From: Ahaetulla prasina
Taxonomy: Eukaryota > Chordata > Lepidosauria > Squamata > Colubridae
DNA length: 64,000 nucleotides
Direction of reading: 5' to 3'
Assembly (NCBI RefSeq): GCF_028640845.1
Contig: NC_080539.1
Coordinates: 164,374,236-164,438,235 of the forward strand
Under the pieces are notes generated by a model. The model searched no databases, was not told the DNA's origin, and saw only the letters and a program-made list of their open reading frames with translations. A program made the translations under genes and the position numbers. Of this stretch, positions 1 through 58,185 are shown piece by piece. How positions within the stretch are numbered: the stretch's first letter is position 1; each line of letters begins with the position of its first letter.

Positions 1-72
1 TTTGTAAACTGCTTAGAGAGGGCTGTTAAAGCATTGTGAAGTAGTATATAAGCCTAAATGCTATTGCTATCC
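1..72 (+). repeat. 3' tail of a squamate tRNA-derived SINE
   Basis: The window opens inside a SINE tail: a CTGCTTAGAGAGGGCTGT-like stretch, then a GTATATAAG motif. The same tail appears in reverse at about 25967-26192 and 30403-30630. Confidence 0.65.
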
Positions 73-1243
73 AATGAATGAATGATTGTCCATCCCAACC
101 TTTGGTGCTATGTAGGACCATTGTTGTTAGGAGTGACATATATCCAGTGCGTTCTCTCTCACACATAAGTACACATATCATTGGAACTACCTCTCTACAC
201 ATATTGAATATAATTCAGTATGGTGCTGGATGCACATATTTGTTTCTCTTTGAAGCTGATCTAAAGTTTTAATGCAGGCAGCCAGCTCTTTAGTTTGATA
301 TTTGAGAAAATCCATACAGTAAAACCTTAATTTAACAAGCCTTATTTGCCAAAATTCAAATGCAATGGACAAAATTCATGTTTGTGTATCCCCTCAAAAT
401 AATTATATACTAATTCCACTATACTCAAAGTCACCTGGATGATACACTTAATTTGGTATTTTTGTGTATTTACCTCAATTGTGTACATTTGTAAGTATAC
501 AAATGATGCAGTTTATGAAGTTAGGCATATTTTCATGATTACATGCTAATATAAATGCTGTAAATTGACATGAATCAGAGGTTCCCAATCTTTTTCGCCC
601 GCGGCTCCCCCGGAAATCCGACCTGCAACTGCGCATGCGCGCAGGCAGCTCCGGAAATCCGACCTGCAACTGCGCAGAATCACTGACATGAATGATATAT
701 ATTTACATTTAACAACAGTAGCACATATCCCCTCTTCTAAATGATATTTTGCTGTATTCCTACAGAGGAAATTGTTGCAATTTATACTCAAGATTTTATT
801 AAGGAAGAATAAAATTGGCTCAAGGAACATATATTCATATGCAACAAAGGAAGATATTTTAGATTTTTACAGTCAACTTCCTAAAAAGAAAATAGTAGGC
901 CGTTCTCCAGTGTGTCAGCTGGCATTATGATTCTAATATTAAAACCTCAGAAAACAAATATAAAGACAAGACAAACCAAAAGAAAACAGTTTAAGGGAAA
1001 CTTTAGAGATTGGATTGAATCCATTTTGGAACTCATGGCTATCAACTTTACACTTTATTTAAAATGCACAATATAAGCAAAAATTGTTGATTTACAATAA
1101 GGTAGAATTTCAAAATAATTCACTATGCCAGTCCCAGTGAAGAGAGGAGCAGCATATTTCCTTAAGTGTATAGACTTGGTATCTATTTATGGCCAGTGTG
1201 TAATTGAGTTTAAGGATTCCCTCCTCCTTTCTTCTTTTCTTAG
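73..1243 (+). other. WDFY2 intron (upstream of the FYVE exons)
   Basis: No WD-repeat exon was recognised here. At 610-676 a 26-bp GC-rich unit (ccggaaatccgacctgcaac...) occurs twice with a 41-bp period. It sits next to gaggttcccaatc, which looks like a degraded hAT-type terminus. Confidence 0.5.
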
Positions 1244-1345
1244 ACACCAGAATGGTTGGATAGTGACTCTTGCCAGAAATGTGACCAGCCATTCTTCTGG
1301 AACTTCAAACAGATGTGGGATAGCAAGAAAATAGGCCTTAGACAG
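1244..1345 (+). CDS. WDFY2: WDFY2 exon, start of FYVE finger
   Basis: The exon is 102 nt, phase 0 at both ends. Acceptor is cttag and donor is gtatgt. It encodes 34 residues, [18 protein letters not shown] onward to KKIGLRQ, including the WxxD motif and first CxxC of the FYVE domain. The basic HHCR stretch is completed across the next junction. Confidence 0.96.
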
Positions 1346-2042
1346 GTATGTGTCATGCTACCTTTTAAGAGGTTGAAGATCATCTCCTGTTCTCTTTCAT
1401 ACAAAGTCCTGTGTACCAACAGTAAACATTTCAGGAAGGTGGGTGTTTATGGAACCAAAACTACACTACTGGTGCAGAAGAAGGAACTTGTCAATTTGGA
1501 AAAACTTTTGTGTTCTAGAAGTCAACAAAACATTTGAATTTGACATGTTTCAAGTATTCAAATTTCATTGGAAGTATTCTGATGTTTCACCTTGCTGAAA
1601 TGTAGTTCAAAAATATTTTACACAGTTACATGTTCAAAGATAACATATTTTATGCCTTAGTAACCATTAGATATTGGGTGTCTTAGAGAGGGGAAAAAAA
1701 CAGGAAATAGGGTTGGTGGTTAAACTGAAGAGTTTATCGGCGTTGGAGGCTACAGCTGAGATACTGACTGGTTCAACATATTTAGTGAGTAGGGGAAAAA
1801 TAAAATGAGATTTTTCCAAATAATTAATGCTATATTTTATTACAGGTCCTTCCTAACCTTGATTCTCATTTATGAAACTCATTTATATCTTTTTGTATGT
1901 ATAATTTGCTAAAATTCCAAAAGTTAATGGGCATCAAAGGAAATTAATTTGTGTGACTCAGCAAAAAGTTATTGAAAATTCACAGTAACTTTTCATGGAA
2001 ACAATGGAACATTTAAAAAATCATTTCACATTGGTGTGATGA

Positions 2043-2121
<79 letters not shown>

Positions 2122-3169
2122 TACTTTATTCATGAAACATGAAACTCAATCAACTGAACATTCAAAAATGCATCACAAATACCATTGACTGGTGCTAATG
2201 GTTGATACGGGTTGCTGCCAGCATCCTAGGTATCAACCAAGTACCTTTTTATGATGCAAGATATTCTGAGTAGCACAGTTTTTTGCAGCAATATTGCTGC
2301 AATATTATTGCAATAATATGCAATAATAAAATATTATTATTATTTTATTATATACTAATATGGTTTCTAATTTTTAATGCGGCGCAGCAGAGCTTTGGGG
2401 ACAGGGAGGGAAATTGAAAGGCTCTACCCTGATATGCTTTGATGGGATAGTTCTTTCAGTTTAGTTCTTTCACGGTGAATCTTATGTGCTTTTTAAATTT
2501 CAGCATCATTGTCGAAAGTGTGGAAAAGCAGTGTGTGGTAAATGCAGTTCAAAGCGCTCTTCCATACCTCTGATGGGATTTGAATTTGAAGTGAGAATCT
2601 GTGATACTTGTTATGAATCAATAACAGATGAGGAGTAAGTAATTTACCCCCTTCCAGTTGCTGGGGCAATTTATGCAAGTTTCTGGAGATAAATGAAATG
2701 TCAGTTTTGAAGGTTTTTCTAGATCTAAGTCAGAGATGAGAAATTTTTATGTCGCTGAATGATATTTCCCAAAATAATTCATCATAGTTATGGTGGCTAG
2801 AACTGTGAGAAATCATAGTTTAGCGACTGCTGGAGGCCACAGGATCTGAATTAAGATTTAATTTACTTATTTTTAGCATCTAGATATGATATTGTGATCT
2901 TCCAATTCCTATATTTTCATTTTGTCCTGTTATATGCTTCCTTTAGACGTGCTCCTACAGCCACTTTTCATGACAGCAAACACAACATTGTCCATGTACA
3001 CTTCGATGCAACACGGGGTTGGTTGCTGACATCTGGAACAGATAAAGTTATGAAGGTGAGAATGCAACTTACCCCAATTGAATCTACAGTGATTCTGGAT
3101 CATTTTAATAATCTTATTCTTTTTTCTCCTTTTGAACAGTTGTGGGATATGACACCAGTAGTATCCTGA
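1244..3169 (+). CDS. WDFY2: WDFY2, 3' part (last four coding exons)
   Basis: WDFY2 is a WD-repeat and FYVE-domain protein that binds PtdIns3P on early endosomes and acts in endosomal and Akt signalling (family knowledge). Four exons, 1244-1345, 2504-2634, 2947-3055 and 3140-3169, splice with AG/GT boundaries into one frame. The product starts [10 protein letters not shown] and ends LWDMTPVVS. It contains the complete FYVE finger: WLDSD, then paired CxxC motifs, HHCRKCG and VRICDTC. The finger is followed by the last WD repeat ([21 protein letters not shown]). The N-terminal WD repeats must lie left of the window. ATP7B, its neighbour here, is also close to WDFY2 on human 13q14. The gene looks intact and I saw no frameshift. 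Confidence 0.96.
2045..2123. repeat. (ATT)n microsatellite
   Basis: About 26 uninterrupted TTA/ATT units lie in the WDFY2 intron. The AT-rich stretch after it (2280-2345) contains shorter ATT runs and a small gcagcaatattgctgc palindrome. Confidence 0.95.
2504..2634 (+). CDS. WDFY2: WDFY2 exon, core of FYVE finger
   Basis: The exon is 131 nt, entered in phase 0 and left in phase 2. Acceptor is tttcag and donor is gtaagt. It begins [14 protein letters not shown], the PtdIns3P-binding signature, and carries the VRICDTC end of the finger. Confidence 0.96.
2947..3055 (+). CDS. WDFY2: WDFY2 exon, final WD repeat
   Basis: The exon is 109 nt. Its first base completes the Glu codon split by the preceding intron. 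It encodes [20 protein letters not shown] and continues to TSGTDKVMK, most of the last WD blade. Acceptor is ctttag and donor is gtgaga. Confidence 0.95.
3140..3169 (+). CDS. WDFY2: WDFY2 terminal coding exon
   Basis: After a gaacag acceptor the frame reads LWDMTPVVS and stops at TGA 3167-3169. This supplies the WD dipeptide that closes the last repeat. Confidence 0.95.
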   Translation: MWDMTPVVS

Positions 3170-4105
3170 TGCGGTGCTGAAATGGGAGCAACACAGTATT
3201 AATGAAGAAGAGATTCTTAATTCTGTTACAGAAAATGAAGCAAGTTATGTACTGACTGATAAACGAGAGAACTAATATTTCTGGATGCATCTTTTCAAGT
3301 AACCTACCAAATTCAGGGTGAAGACTTTGCACCAAATGATCTACTTCACAAAATGCAGATTTTTTTTTTTTATAAACAAACCTTTAAAGACTTCTCTTGT
3401 CTGGCTTCATTGAGCCATTTGGAACTCATCTGGAAGTTTCTGTGTGTAACATTATTTGTGTTTTGTGTTGATATGCTGCTGAGGTGGTGGATCTTTGCAA
3501 ATGTGAGCAGTTGCCTGCAATATTAGATTGGTAAGGTTGTTCTTAAGAGACAAAAGGGAAAACCAAGTATTCCTGTTTTTTGTTTCATTTTCACTTTCAT
3601 AATACATAAATATAAAAGTTCAGGTCAACCCGCTCCTTTGCATTAATATTCTAAAAAATGGTACTCTGAATTTGGGAGTGGGCGTGGAGAGAAAATAGGC
3701 AAAGTGCAGTCTTCTTCCAAAACCAACTGGAATCTTTAGTTTATTGCATCATCAAAATAGCCAACCAAAACTTTCTAGTCCTGGACATAGCCAGTAAGTA
3801 CACAATCCAGTTTTGACTAAAAAAAAAACCCCACAACCGCAAATGGCTTTATAGTTGGCAGTAATTAAAAGGGCCCTCCAAGTGAGTTGGATCACTTCTT
3901 AAATTTCCTCTGAGGAGTCTGCTGAAATTGTGCTTTACTAAGTATGGTTTGAAACGAATTGTCCCATTCTTGTCACTTCTTTGGAAGGATGTATATTTTT
4001 TAAAAAATGCTGATAATTGTAATTTTTAATTTTCAGTGTAACTCTCAAATTAATATAGTGAAACTTCACATTTTGCATTCTTGGGCAAATTTTTCAAAAA
4101 ATAAA
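3170..4105 (+). other. WDFY2: probable WDFY2 3' UTR
   Basis: About 0.9 kb of sequence without recognisable repeats follows the stop codon. An AATAAA at 4100-4105 is a plausible poly(A) signal; another lies at 4590-4595. The transcript end was not otherwise supported. Confidence 0.45.
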
Positions 4106-4962
4106 AAACGTGAATTAAAAACATGTACTTTTTACTATGCTTTAAATCTCTCTCAACTAAACTGATAGAGGGTCCTACAATCAGCTAATCTAAAAAAACC
4201 GATGCCTGACATTTATTGCTTTTCCTTTGCTAAAGAAAACAGACATTTCTATTTCCCTGTAGGCGCTATACTTGCAAACATTAAGAAAATGTCCTCTCAT
4301 ACATCAGAGACCACACTCTTTTTCATTCACTTTTCAGCACCTATGGTGCCTAGCTGTTGTCCACAATTTGGGTTTGAGCCTCATGCCAAGGCCGATGAAG
4401 AAAAAGGGGTCCTGGCCAAAATGCCAAGGGACCTTGAACAATAGAATTAAGAAAGCTTTATACATTCTCACTAAAGCAAAAGACAGGATGAGGCGGGATA
4501 TATAAGAAATACCATCTAATAAACATGTTGGTAATGCTCTAACAATTATTCTATTGGTCTCTAGCCATCCCTATTCCTAAGCTTTGCCTAATAAATGCTT
4601 CAGGAGTTATACACATTCTTTTTGCTCCAGGCCATCTCTATTCCTAACTTCTAGCTGAGGTTTGCAGGGTATCTAACTCTTTGTTACTTTTATCAGCTTT
4701 CTAGCCCCCCAGAATTATTACAAGCTTTACACGTGCTTATTCCCTGTGAACAAGCATTCTTTGTTACTGCCAGACGGACTCACAACTGCAGGCTTCTTGG
4801 TTTTCTTTCAAGTGTACCTTGCTTTCTTTTAGCAGACAGCCCATCAAGCACTTACATTTTACATTGTCAAATATAAATAATAACTATGGGAAGCCGGATA
4901 GGGAGAGGATTTGGGAGTACCGGGGCTTCTGTTTAAGAAGATAGAGAGTAGTTCCTTTACAT

Positions 4963-5171
4963 CAGTGGTCCCCGACCTCCTAGGCCATGGCACACTACCA
5001 GGCTGCGACACATTCAGAATACATGCAAAGGTTCATTTGTGTGAGCGCAAATGTGTGCAAGTACAAATGAAGCTGCACTCGCTCATGTGCATGCCTGCTG
5101 CTCACACAGAACCATCCCCTCTTTCCCCTCCACCCCCAGCTTTGCCAAGCTGTAAAAATTGGGGACTGCTG
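4963..5171. mobile_element. hAT-type MITE, TSD CTTTACAT
   Basis: The 209-bp element starts cagtggtccccgacc and ends ttggggactgctg, imperfect inverted termini. It is flanked by perfect 8-bp copies of ctttacat (4955-4962 and 5172-5179). The 8-bp duplication is the hAT hallmark. Confidence 0.9.
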
Positions 5172-5934
5172 CTTTACATTGTAAGCCATATGGATTTCCA
5201 AAGGAGAATATCCATGTATGACTTCTGTATTCTGAGACTGCACTCTGAATACGAAACCGAATACGAGTATTGTATGCCAATGTAAGTGGCTGACTCACAT
5301 TTGTGGAACTGAAATCAAGAGACTGAAGCCTCTGATGCAGAGGGGCAGGAAAGTGATATTGTTCCACTCAGGCAGGGTATAGTTCTACTCAGAAGTCTGA
5401 ATAATTTATGTTGTACTGCTTTGCCTTCTGCTTCTAAAGTGCATAGTTCAAGCGATGGACTATAGTACTAGGATGTGAGGGCAGGAACAGATTGTGGAGA
5501 TCATCTAGTCCAACCCACTGTCCAGTTCAAGAATCTGCTAAGCACATCCCTGACAGATGGTCAGGCAGACTCTGTTTAAAGATCTCAACATACTTTTTAA
5601 AAACTCTTGATTTTTAATGGAATTTTGACAAGTGTCAAGAGGTGTCTTTTCTCTTGAAAGGAGTGCTGGCAATTTAATCTTATAGGGGTTGGGAAGTGAT
5701 TGATCAGTTCATGAATGTTGAGTTTATTGCTGCAAATAGTACCTTGAGATTTCTCAGGTGACAGATACTAGTGGCAGATTAATAAGATGACCTCATCCTC
5801 TGACAAAATTGTAAAGTGCCCAGGAGTTTTAAATAGACAACACCTATATAAAGAACATGCCAATGATGAAATAGAAGCAGCCATGGAGATGAATAGAAGG
5901 ATTATAGACTACATATATACTGTACATATGTAGT

Positions 5935-6010
5935 CTATATGTAGTATAATTTACAATAAAAAGTACTATAGTTTACAATAAAAAATACTATAGTTTACAA
6001 TAAAAAGTAA
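5935..6010. repeat. short tandem repeat, about 25-bp AT-rich unit
   Basis: Three successive copies of an agtttacaataaaaa-type unit follow a tatgtagtctatatgtag near-palindrome. No function is evident. Confidence 0.75.
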
Positions 6011-6317
6011 ATTCAGAAAGATATCCCTGCACATATCTAATGAAAAAATAACATTAAAATCAATTATATGTATTGATTTTATACACCAATCTTCCTTAGC
6101 TGCAATCTTGCTTAAGGGTTTTTTTGGGGGGTGGCTCAACTGTAAGGGGCAAACTCCATTATGGTTGTAACTTGAAGACTACCTATAACCCGCATTATTG
6201 ATTAGTCAAATGTGTAAATCGGGGCACATTGAATGTAAAACGAGAACTTTGCTATACAGCCCATGTATTCTATACAACTGTTCCAATAGTTTCATACCTC
6301 TGATTTTATATCTTCAT

Positions 6318-6520
6318 CTAAGAGAACCAGCTTACTCTAGTGGTTAAGTTTTCAGGCTAGAAACTGGGCGATTTTGAATTCTAGTCCTGCCTTAGACCCA
6401 AAGCTAACTGGGTGACCTTATGCCAGTCACTTTTTCTCAGCTCTAGGAGGCAATGGCAAACCAAATATAGGGACTTGTCCAGGCAGTCTCTGAGATTCGG
6501 ACACAATTGAGCAGAAGAAG
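6318..6520 (+). mobile_element. squamate tRNA-derived SINE (Sauria-SINE type)
   Basis: The tRNA-like head (ctagtggttaagttttcagg ...) is followed by ctgggtgacc, then gccagtcactttttctcagc. These are the conserved blocks of the lizard/snake tRNA SINE. Boundaries are approximate. Confidence 0.7.
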
Positions 6521-7575
6521 AAAAAAACCTTGCTCTGCAGAGTATTGTTACTTGGAATTGCAACAGAAACATCAAGGGGAAAAGAAAAGGAAAGCCATTG
6601 CAGTATGACTAGTCAGAAACATTTGAAAAATGTGGGAAAAAAAGGCCCCTGATTTCATCACAGTCATATTGAGGTTAATAGAAAGATAGGATGAAATTTT
6701 GCAGGTGGAATGAAAACACCCCACCTGGGATGAACCAAAGAAAGGGAAAGATGGAAAGAGTGTGAAATGAAGGTAAACTTTGTGACTATTCTGCCACCAT
6801 GGATGTTTGTCACTGTCATTGCCATTCTCAATGATTGCCTCATACTAGTGGAATCCAAAAAGTATAAGAGCTGCCTATAGTTTAATTTAAAAAAACCCCA
6901 AGGAAGAGGCAATACAGAAGAAGAAGAAAATCACTGAAGTGCAGATAAAAGCAGTTCGTCAAAGTATTGGCTGCTTTATAACACATTTCTGCTAGTAGCT
7001 TCTGTGCCTTTTGGCCAAGATTTACATGTGTGGCTATGATCTAATTAATCTAAATATAGGCATTGCAGGCTAGATCACAAATAATCACATATGTACATTT
7101 GAAGAACCTACTACTTTTTCCAAAAGGTGGATTATAGGAACAAATAGGGTGTTATCTACAAAACAAGCCACTATATTTTATAGGAGGAGAAGCTGTTAGT
7201 CCTTGTAGTCTGAGACTGTCTTCCCATCCAGCCTCCTTAAAAAAACAGAGCACCCCCCAACAGGTTTGCAATGATAGTGCTTCCTTGCAGAATAACGTTA
7301 GTTTGCCATGAGGCAGTCTCTGTAGGAAAGCTGAGGTTTGCACCACATTTCATCACAACAGTTGGTACCTCTCTGAAAAACAAAAAAAACATATCACCTG
7401 GGTGCTGCTTGGCCCTGGAGCTGACTGAGGAGCAGGTGGAGTCCTACAGGTGCATAGATGGCTGGATGTGAAGGCCTCAGCCTACAAGCTCTCATAGCCC
7501 CACACATGTGCTGCCTGGCTTTAGCTCCCTTTTGTGGCTAAGTGGGGAAGGGACCCCAAGGCGTAGGAAGTGGAG

Positions 7576-7865
7576 CAGAGGTAGGTTTCAGCAGGTTCAG
7601 ACCAGTTCTGGAGAACTAGTAGCGGAAATTTTGAGTAGTTCAGAGAACCGGTAGTAAAAATTCTGACTCGCCCCGCCCCCATCTATTCTCTGTCTCCCAA
7701 GTCCCAGCTGATCAGGAGGAAATGGGGATTTTGCAGTAACCTTCGCTTGGAGTGGGGTGGGAATGGAGATTTTACAGTATCCTTCCCATGCCACACCCAC
7801 CAAGCCACACCCACCAAGCCACACCCACAGAACCGGTAGTAAAAAACTTTTAAAACCCACCACTG
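7576..7865. mobile_element. hAT-type MITE, 'ACCGGTAGTAAAAA' family
   Basis: The 290-bp element begins cagaggtaggtttcag and ends aacccaccactg, with perfect 8-bp TSD aagtggag on both sides. Family marks are two gaaccggtagtaaaaa blocks and a run of ccacacccaccaag. Relatives lie at 19214-19489, 29987-30348 and 60052-60327. Confidence 0.9.
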
Positions 7866-9971
7866 AAGTGGAGCATGGGGTTCCTTAGGGTGGAGAAGGC
7901 CTCGTGAGGCCCAGTGGCAGACGAAAAAGGTGTTTTTTAAAAAAATATGCTCTGTACATTGCTTTTATAATGTTTTCATTGATGTGGCTCAGTTCTTGTG
8001 GAATAGTTATTGTTATGGAGTACATTTTTGTTGTAGAATTTTTATGGAAGTAGTCAAAGCACTTATACCAAGAGATTGTAATTCTGCAAAAGATAATGCC
8101 CACAAAGTCTTTAGCAGTTGCCAAATCATAGAGAACTTCACTTTTTGCTTTCCAGACTCTTGAGCTATACTACTCACCGAGAGTGTTAATAGACAATATC
8201 TGGAAAGCTGCAGTTTGCCTGCTTCCAAGTGACACTTCTTGTTGAATACAGAAACCGATGTTATCCCTGCCTCCAGTAAACAAGTGCCAGCCAGCATTAA
8301 ATTATAACATATTTAAAGAAAAAAAACAGCAGGGGGAAGCAAACTTCTTCTAAAAGCACCAATTTGCTTTGGTTTGAAGACATGTCAAAATCCTGAGATA
8401 TATTTGAACAAGGCTTTAGCAATTAACTAACCCAACAGTTATTTTTGTTATTTTCGTTTGTACTAGGAAAAGTTACATCGGATACTTCTCAGAGTCTTCC
8501 TTGAATTTTTATTCAGTTTTCAAAGCTAGAGAAACTCCTTAAATGTAACACATTTCTTTTTCTAGTATTCGCCTGCAGATTATCCACGCCATTTCATAGG
8601 GGGCTGAGAATGTTCTCATGACTATTTCTTCATAGAGAATGAATTTGAGCTGCCCACAAGTGCAGGATTGCAGCTACAAGTACTTTTGCCTGGAATAGCC
8701 ATTCCCAAACAAAGTTTGAATGAGAATTTCACAGAGGAATGCAAATGTTATTTTCAGGCTAATTTTGAAGTTTCTTCGGTAAGCTACAATGCAACAGATG
8801 AAGTGAAGCAACTGGTGAATTACAGTAGCACAAAGAAGAGCTGCAATTTCAGGGGGCTCTCATTCTTTTTTGCAATGTTCCCCTTATGCTGCTGGGAAAG
8901 AATTATCCATGGAAGCATACATCTCTATTCCTTGTTTATGGAGATTCCTTGATGATGGAATCATTGGAATTAAATATTCCATTTCAGGAATATAAAATTC
9001 CACAATTCGCCCTCACCGAGTCTTACACACCAGGCAACTCTGGCAATTTTGAGATACATTCCAACTGATTAAATATAACACAGACTTTCATGGTGAAGCA
9101 ATGATTTTAACTGCTTGCTCCTTTCCACAGTCCAAGTTTCCACATTACCGGCATTTGCTATTATACGAAAAGCTTTCATGGTTTTATGAGGATTTTTGAT
9201 GCATCTTGACTGAATGCCAGGTTCATTACCCATATTTATCCCTTCTCTCTCTGACTTCTGATGGTAATTTGAATTAAAGTGTGTAGATTTCATAAATAAA
9301 TGGCAAATGTAGATTTATTTTTTAAGGTAACTTGCTGCAGTTATATCCACAATAACTATACTGCATGAAGTGCAATAAATAATTGGATGAAATTATAAAA
9401 GATTGTAAATAATTATTTTCGAACAATGTATATAAAGATGGTTTTTTTAATTTCACGTAGGAAAAAGAATAGATTTATTTATTGCAATTTGCTTAATTAT
9501 GATTTAAAAAAAAAACCTTCAGTCTATTTTTTAACATTTGAGGCACTGCTCTAATTCCAATATATAAAAAAGATAATTATAAATTCTTATTAGAATGTTT
9601 AGGGAACCACCATGCCTAACAGTACTCTACTTTTGTTGCCTTCTGAAACTTAAGAAACATTTGCCTTTTTATGGAACTTGGGATTCAGCATCATTAAGAG
9701 GAAACAAAATACATAGAGCAGCTTTCTATACGCTGCTTGATCCAATATTATAAAATCCACATGACATGAATAAGCCTGAAAGTTTCTCTTTTACTTTGCC
9801 TTCTTTAAGACAAAGCAGTAAAACAGACTGCAAAAAATGAAAATACAGCATACCCTAAAAAGTATGCTGACTTCTCCTCCACGCCCCGCCCTGAAGTACA
9901 ACCGGCCTGATCATTCATTTCAACCATCTGATTCTGACCTTTATGAGAATAAGGTTTTTCTGATATTACTT

Positions 9972-10269
9972 CAGGGGTGTCAAGTTCAATTTCATTGAGG
10001 GCTGCATCAGGGTTGTGTTTGACCTTGGGGTGGTGGGGTGGCCAAGGTGGGCGTGGCCAGCTCAATGTCACTTGTATGGGAGGCGCCTGTGGTGGCCCAA
10101 GTGCTTTGCCAGCGAAAATGGAGCTTAGCCCTCCCGAGCTCCGTTTTCACTGGCAGAGAGCTGCAGGAGGCCATCACAGCTGAAAACGGAGTTCGGCTGG
10201 CAGAAGCATCATGGGCCAGATCTAAGCACCCCGCAGGTCGGATCCCCTGTATTACTCGACACCCCCCCA
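9972..10269. mobile_element. hAT-type MITE, 'CAGGGGTGTCAA' family
   Basis: The element starts caggggtgtcaagttcaatt and is bracketed by perfect 8-bp tattactt copies (9964-9971 and 10270-10277). The right terminus is degraded. Other copies are at 47068-47374, 48179-48557 and 63388-63742. It lies about 250 bp past the ATP7B stop codon, so it may be transcribed as 3' UTR. Confidence 0.88.
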
Positions 10270-10522
10270 TATTACTTGATCTAAACATGGCAGCATTTGG
10301 TAGTGAAATGCAAACACTGCTCTGTTCTTTGACATGCATATTATAATTAGCCCATATCCAGGAGCCACCGGGATCAAATGAAGGTATACTCCTCCATTCA
10401 GATGAGAACAGGCACCACAGTGCACCTCAAATACACTTCTCTGTAGATGCTCCAGAAACAGAACCTTAGGCCTTTCTTAGTCCCATCCTTGAAACCTGCT
10501 GCTCGATATCAGATTATATCCT

Positions 10523-56001
<45,479 letters not shown>

Positions 56002-57264
56002 TCTTCTTTTTTTGCTGTATTTTTCTACCTCCTCATGGTACTGACCGCCAAATGAAGAAGTGTTGGTTGCTTCATTTAGTATTCCAAGAATTCCTCCTCC
56101 CCTGCCCTCCCTACTCTCTGGATGGTCAGATCACTGCCTGAACCTTTAGCCTTCTCCTCTATCCATAGATTATGACTCCACTGCGCATGGTTACAAATAG
56201 GGTTTTATTTTTTCCCACCCATTGTCTTCCTCATACTCATTGAAAAATGGCATTTAATACGATTAATCTTTGTACATAGCTCTCCAATGTCCTCAGCCAA
56301 GACGGCCTTTCACAAGCTTGTCAAATATGGCCTGGGTGAGGCAATCCCATGTATAATTAACTCTTCCAGCCGAACTGTCTTTCATCTTCAATCAAAAGCA
56401 TGTTCAAAACACTGGGAACCTAGATTTAAAGAGATCAGTTTTTAAATATGAAAAGGGTAAAATATTTATCGAAGTTTTGATGTGCGACAGACAGAAAATG
56501 CGAGCTGTGTGATGAAAAAGTCCTATTAACAAATGCAGGAGGAATGAAAATATCAAGCAAAGGTACTTTATGAATTATATTTATCCAATAAAAAGAGTCT
56601 GAGAGTAAATGTTATCTAGCTTTTCTTTTTTGCTGCAATCTCTTCTTTTTTGCTCCTATCTCACTGACATGACTTCTGAAGTCTGCGAGTCTCAGATAAT
56701 GAATTGGTGGCAGTTTATTCTCCATATAGAATTTCATTTCTCATTGTGTTTACTAAATGAAGCAAATCAAGTTTGCTATTATTTCAAAATTCAATTGATG
56801 TTTGCGAATCTCAGAATAAATCTGGTGCAGTTCATTTTCTATGTAGAATTCCATTTCACCATTGTTTACTAAATGAAGCAAATCAAGCTTGCTATTATTT
56901 CAAAATTCAATTGTTGTTTGCTTTTAGCAAATTTTTTTGAATTTGTATATGCTAACTAAAACACTACTGCCAGGCATCAAGCTCTCTAAAATTTTACCGA
57001 AACAAGCTTCCTTTGTCTATGCCACAACTTCAGCAAGGTTTCGTTATACTTTCTTAGGAAAGCTGCGAGATAGTTTTTCAGGAGATTCTTAACAATTTTT
57101 TTAAGCACATTGCTAAAGTATTGTTCCCAATTCTCCAATCAGTAAGCAGCTCCCTGGAGCAGCTTTGATTTCTTTTGAAATAAAACTATGGCTGTAAAAC
57201 TGTAATGTTTGCAGTTATTTGCATATTCATAAAGTAAATATCAATGCAGGCACACAACGTAGAA

Positions 57265-57638
57265 CAGTGATAGCTAACCTTTTGCCATTGTGCACCAAAA
57301 GCGGGGAGAGTGCGGGTAGGGTTGCGCGCGTGTGCCCACACCCATAATGCAATGCCCCCCGTATGCCTCATCCCCCATGCATGTGTGCGTGATCCCTCAC
57401 GCATGCACACAGGACCCCCTGCACTCCCCCAACCCTCGCGCATGCACGCAAGACCCCTGTGCATGTGCATGTATCTCCCGCATGGGCCCACCCCTGCACC
57501 AGAGTCCCGAAAATCAGCTGGCCGGTGGGAGTTGTGTGTGCATGTGTGGTAGAGCTGAGCTGGACGACAGCTCACGTTCCTGCAGAGAGGGCTCCGTGTG
57601 CCACCTCTGGCACGCATGCCGTAGGTTTGCCATCATGG
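57265..57638. mobile_element. hAT-type MITE, 'GTGATGGCGAACC' family, TSD ACGTAGAA
   Basis: cagtgatagctaaccttttg to ccgtaggtttgccatcatgg, with perfect TSD acgtagaa. GC-rich interior with alternating cgcatgc tracts. Confidence 0.9.
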
Positions 57639-57824
57639 ACGTAGAAGCAGGGAACCTGTGGACCTGCCGATGTCACTGCACTACATTTCCCAGCATGCTT
57701 CATCATTTGCCGTACTGGTTGGGGATGCTGAACTCCTACTTCATTAAACATCAACAAACTCACCTCAAATGCTACATAACTCAATCCAAGTTTGTCAAAT
57801 ATCTCTATCCTCTCCTCCCAGCAT

Positions 57825-58185
57825 ACTTATCTAACAGTGTTGTGATAGTATCCTTCCCTAGTCCCAAAGGTGTTTTTCAAGAGGCAACTGGACTTTCTGG
57901 TTTTTCTTTGAAGACTTTTGCTTTTCATCCAAGAAGCTTCTTCAGCCCATCCTTCCTAGTGTTCCTAAATTCCCAAACCCCCATAACTTTAAACTTAAAA
58001 CTGTCTACTGTTGACCTCACCACCTTCCTAAGAGGTCTGTAAGGGGCGTGCATAAGCGCACCAACATGGCTACCGTCCCTGTCCTACTGTCTCCATTTAT
58101 TGGTATCCATTTCTTGTATTCATAATCATGTTTATACTTATATCCATTATCCTATACATGTTTGACAAATAAATAAAAAAAATAA
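57825..58185 (+). mobile_element. LINE 3' end with embedded MITE fragment
   Basis: The 3' tail gtctgtaaggggcgtgcata, taccgtccctgtcctactgt and (AATA)n match the reverse copies at 22478-23520. A tttcatccaagaagcttctt piece belongs to the palindromic MITE family at 19926-20118. Confidence 0.65.

Larger units (their letters stand above)
4106..10522. other. WDFY2-ATP7B intergenic interval
   Basis: I found no coding exon between the convergent genes. The interval holds several MITEs and a SINE (listed separately), a ctagtccaaccc-type dispersed repeat near 5480-5570, and AT-rich sequence. Part of the right side is probably ATP7B 3' UTR. A minus-strand AATAAA lies at 9474-9479, but no closer signal was verified. 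Confidence 0.55.

Noticed and set aside
8668..8952. 94-codon open frame in the intergenic interval
   Set aside because: No family resemblance was recognised, there is no exon context, and its composition is like the surrounding AT-rich sequence.
10007..10346. Two opposed open frames of about 100 codons
   Set aside because: Both lie in the hAT MITE at 9972-10269, and the same sequence recurs in three other copies.
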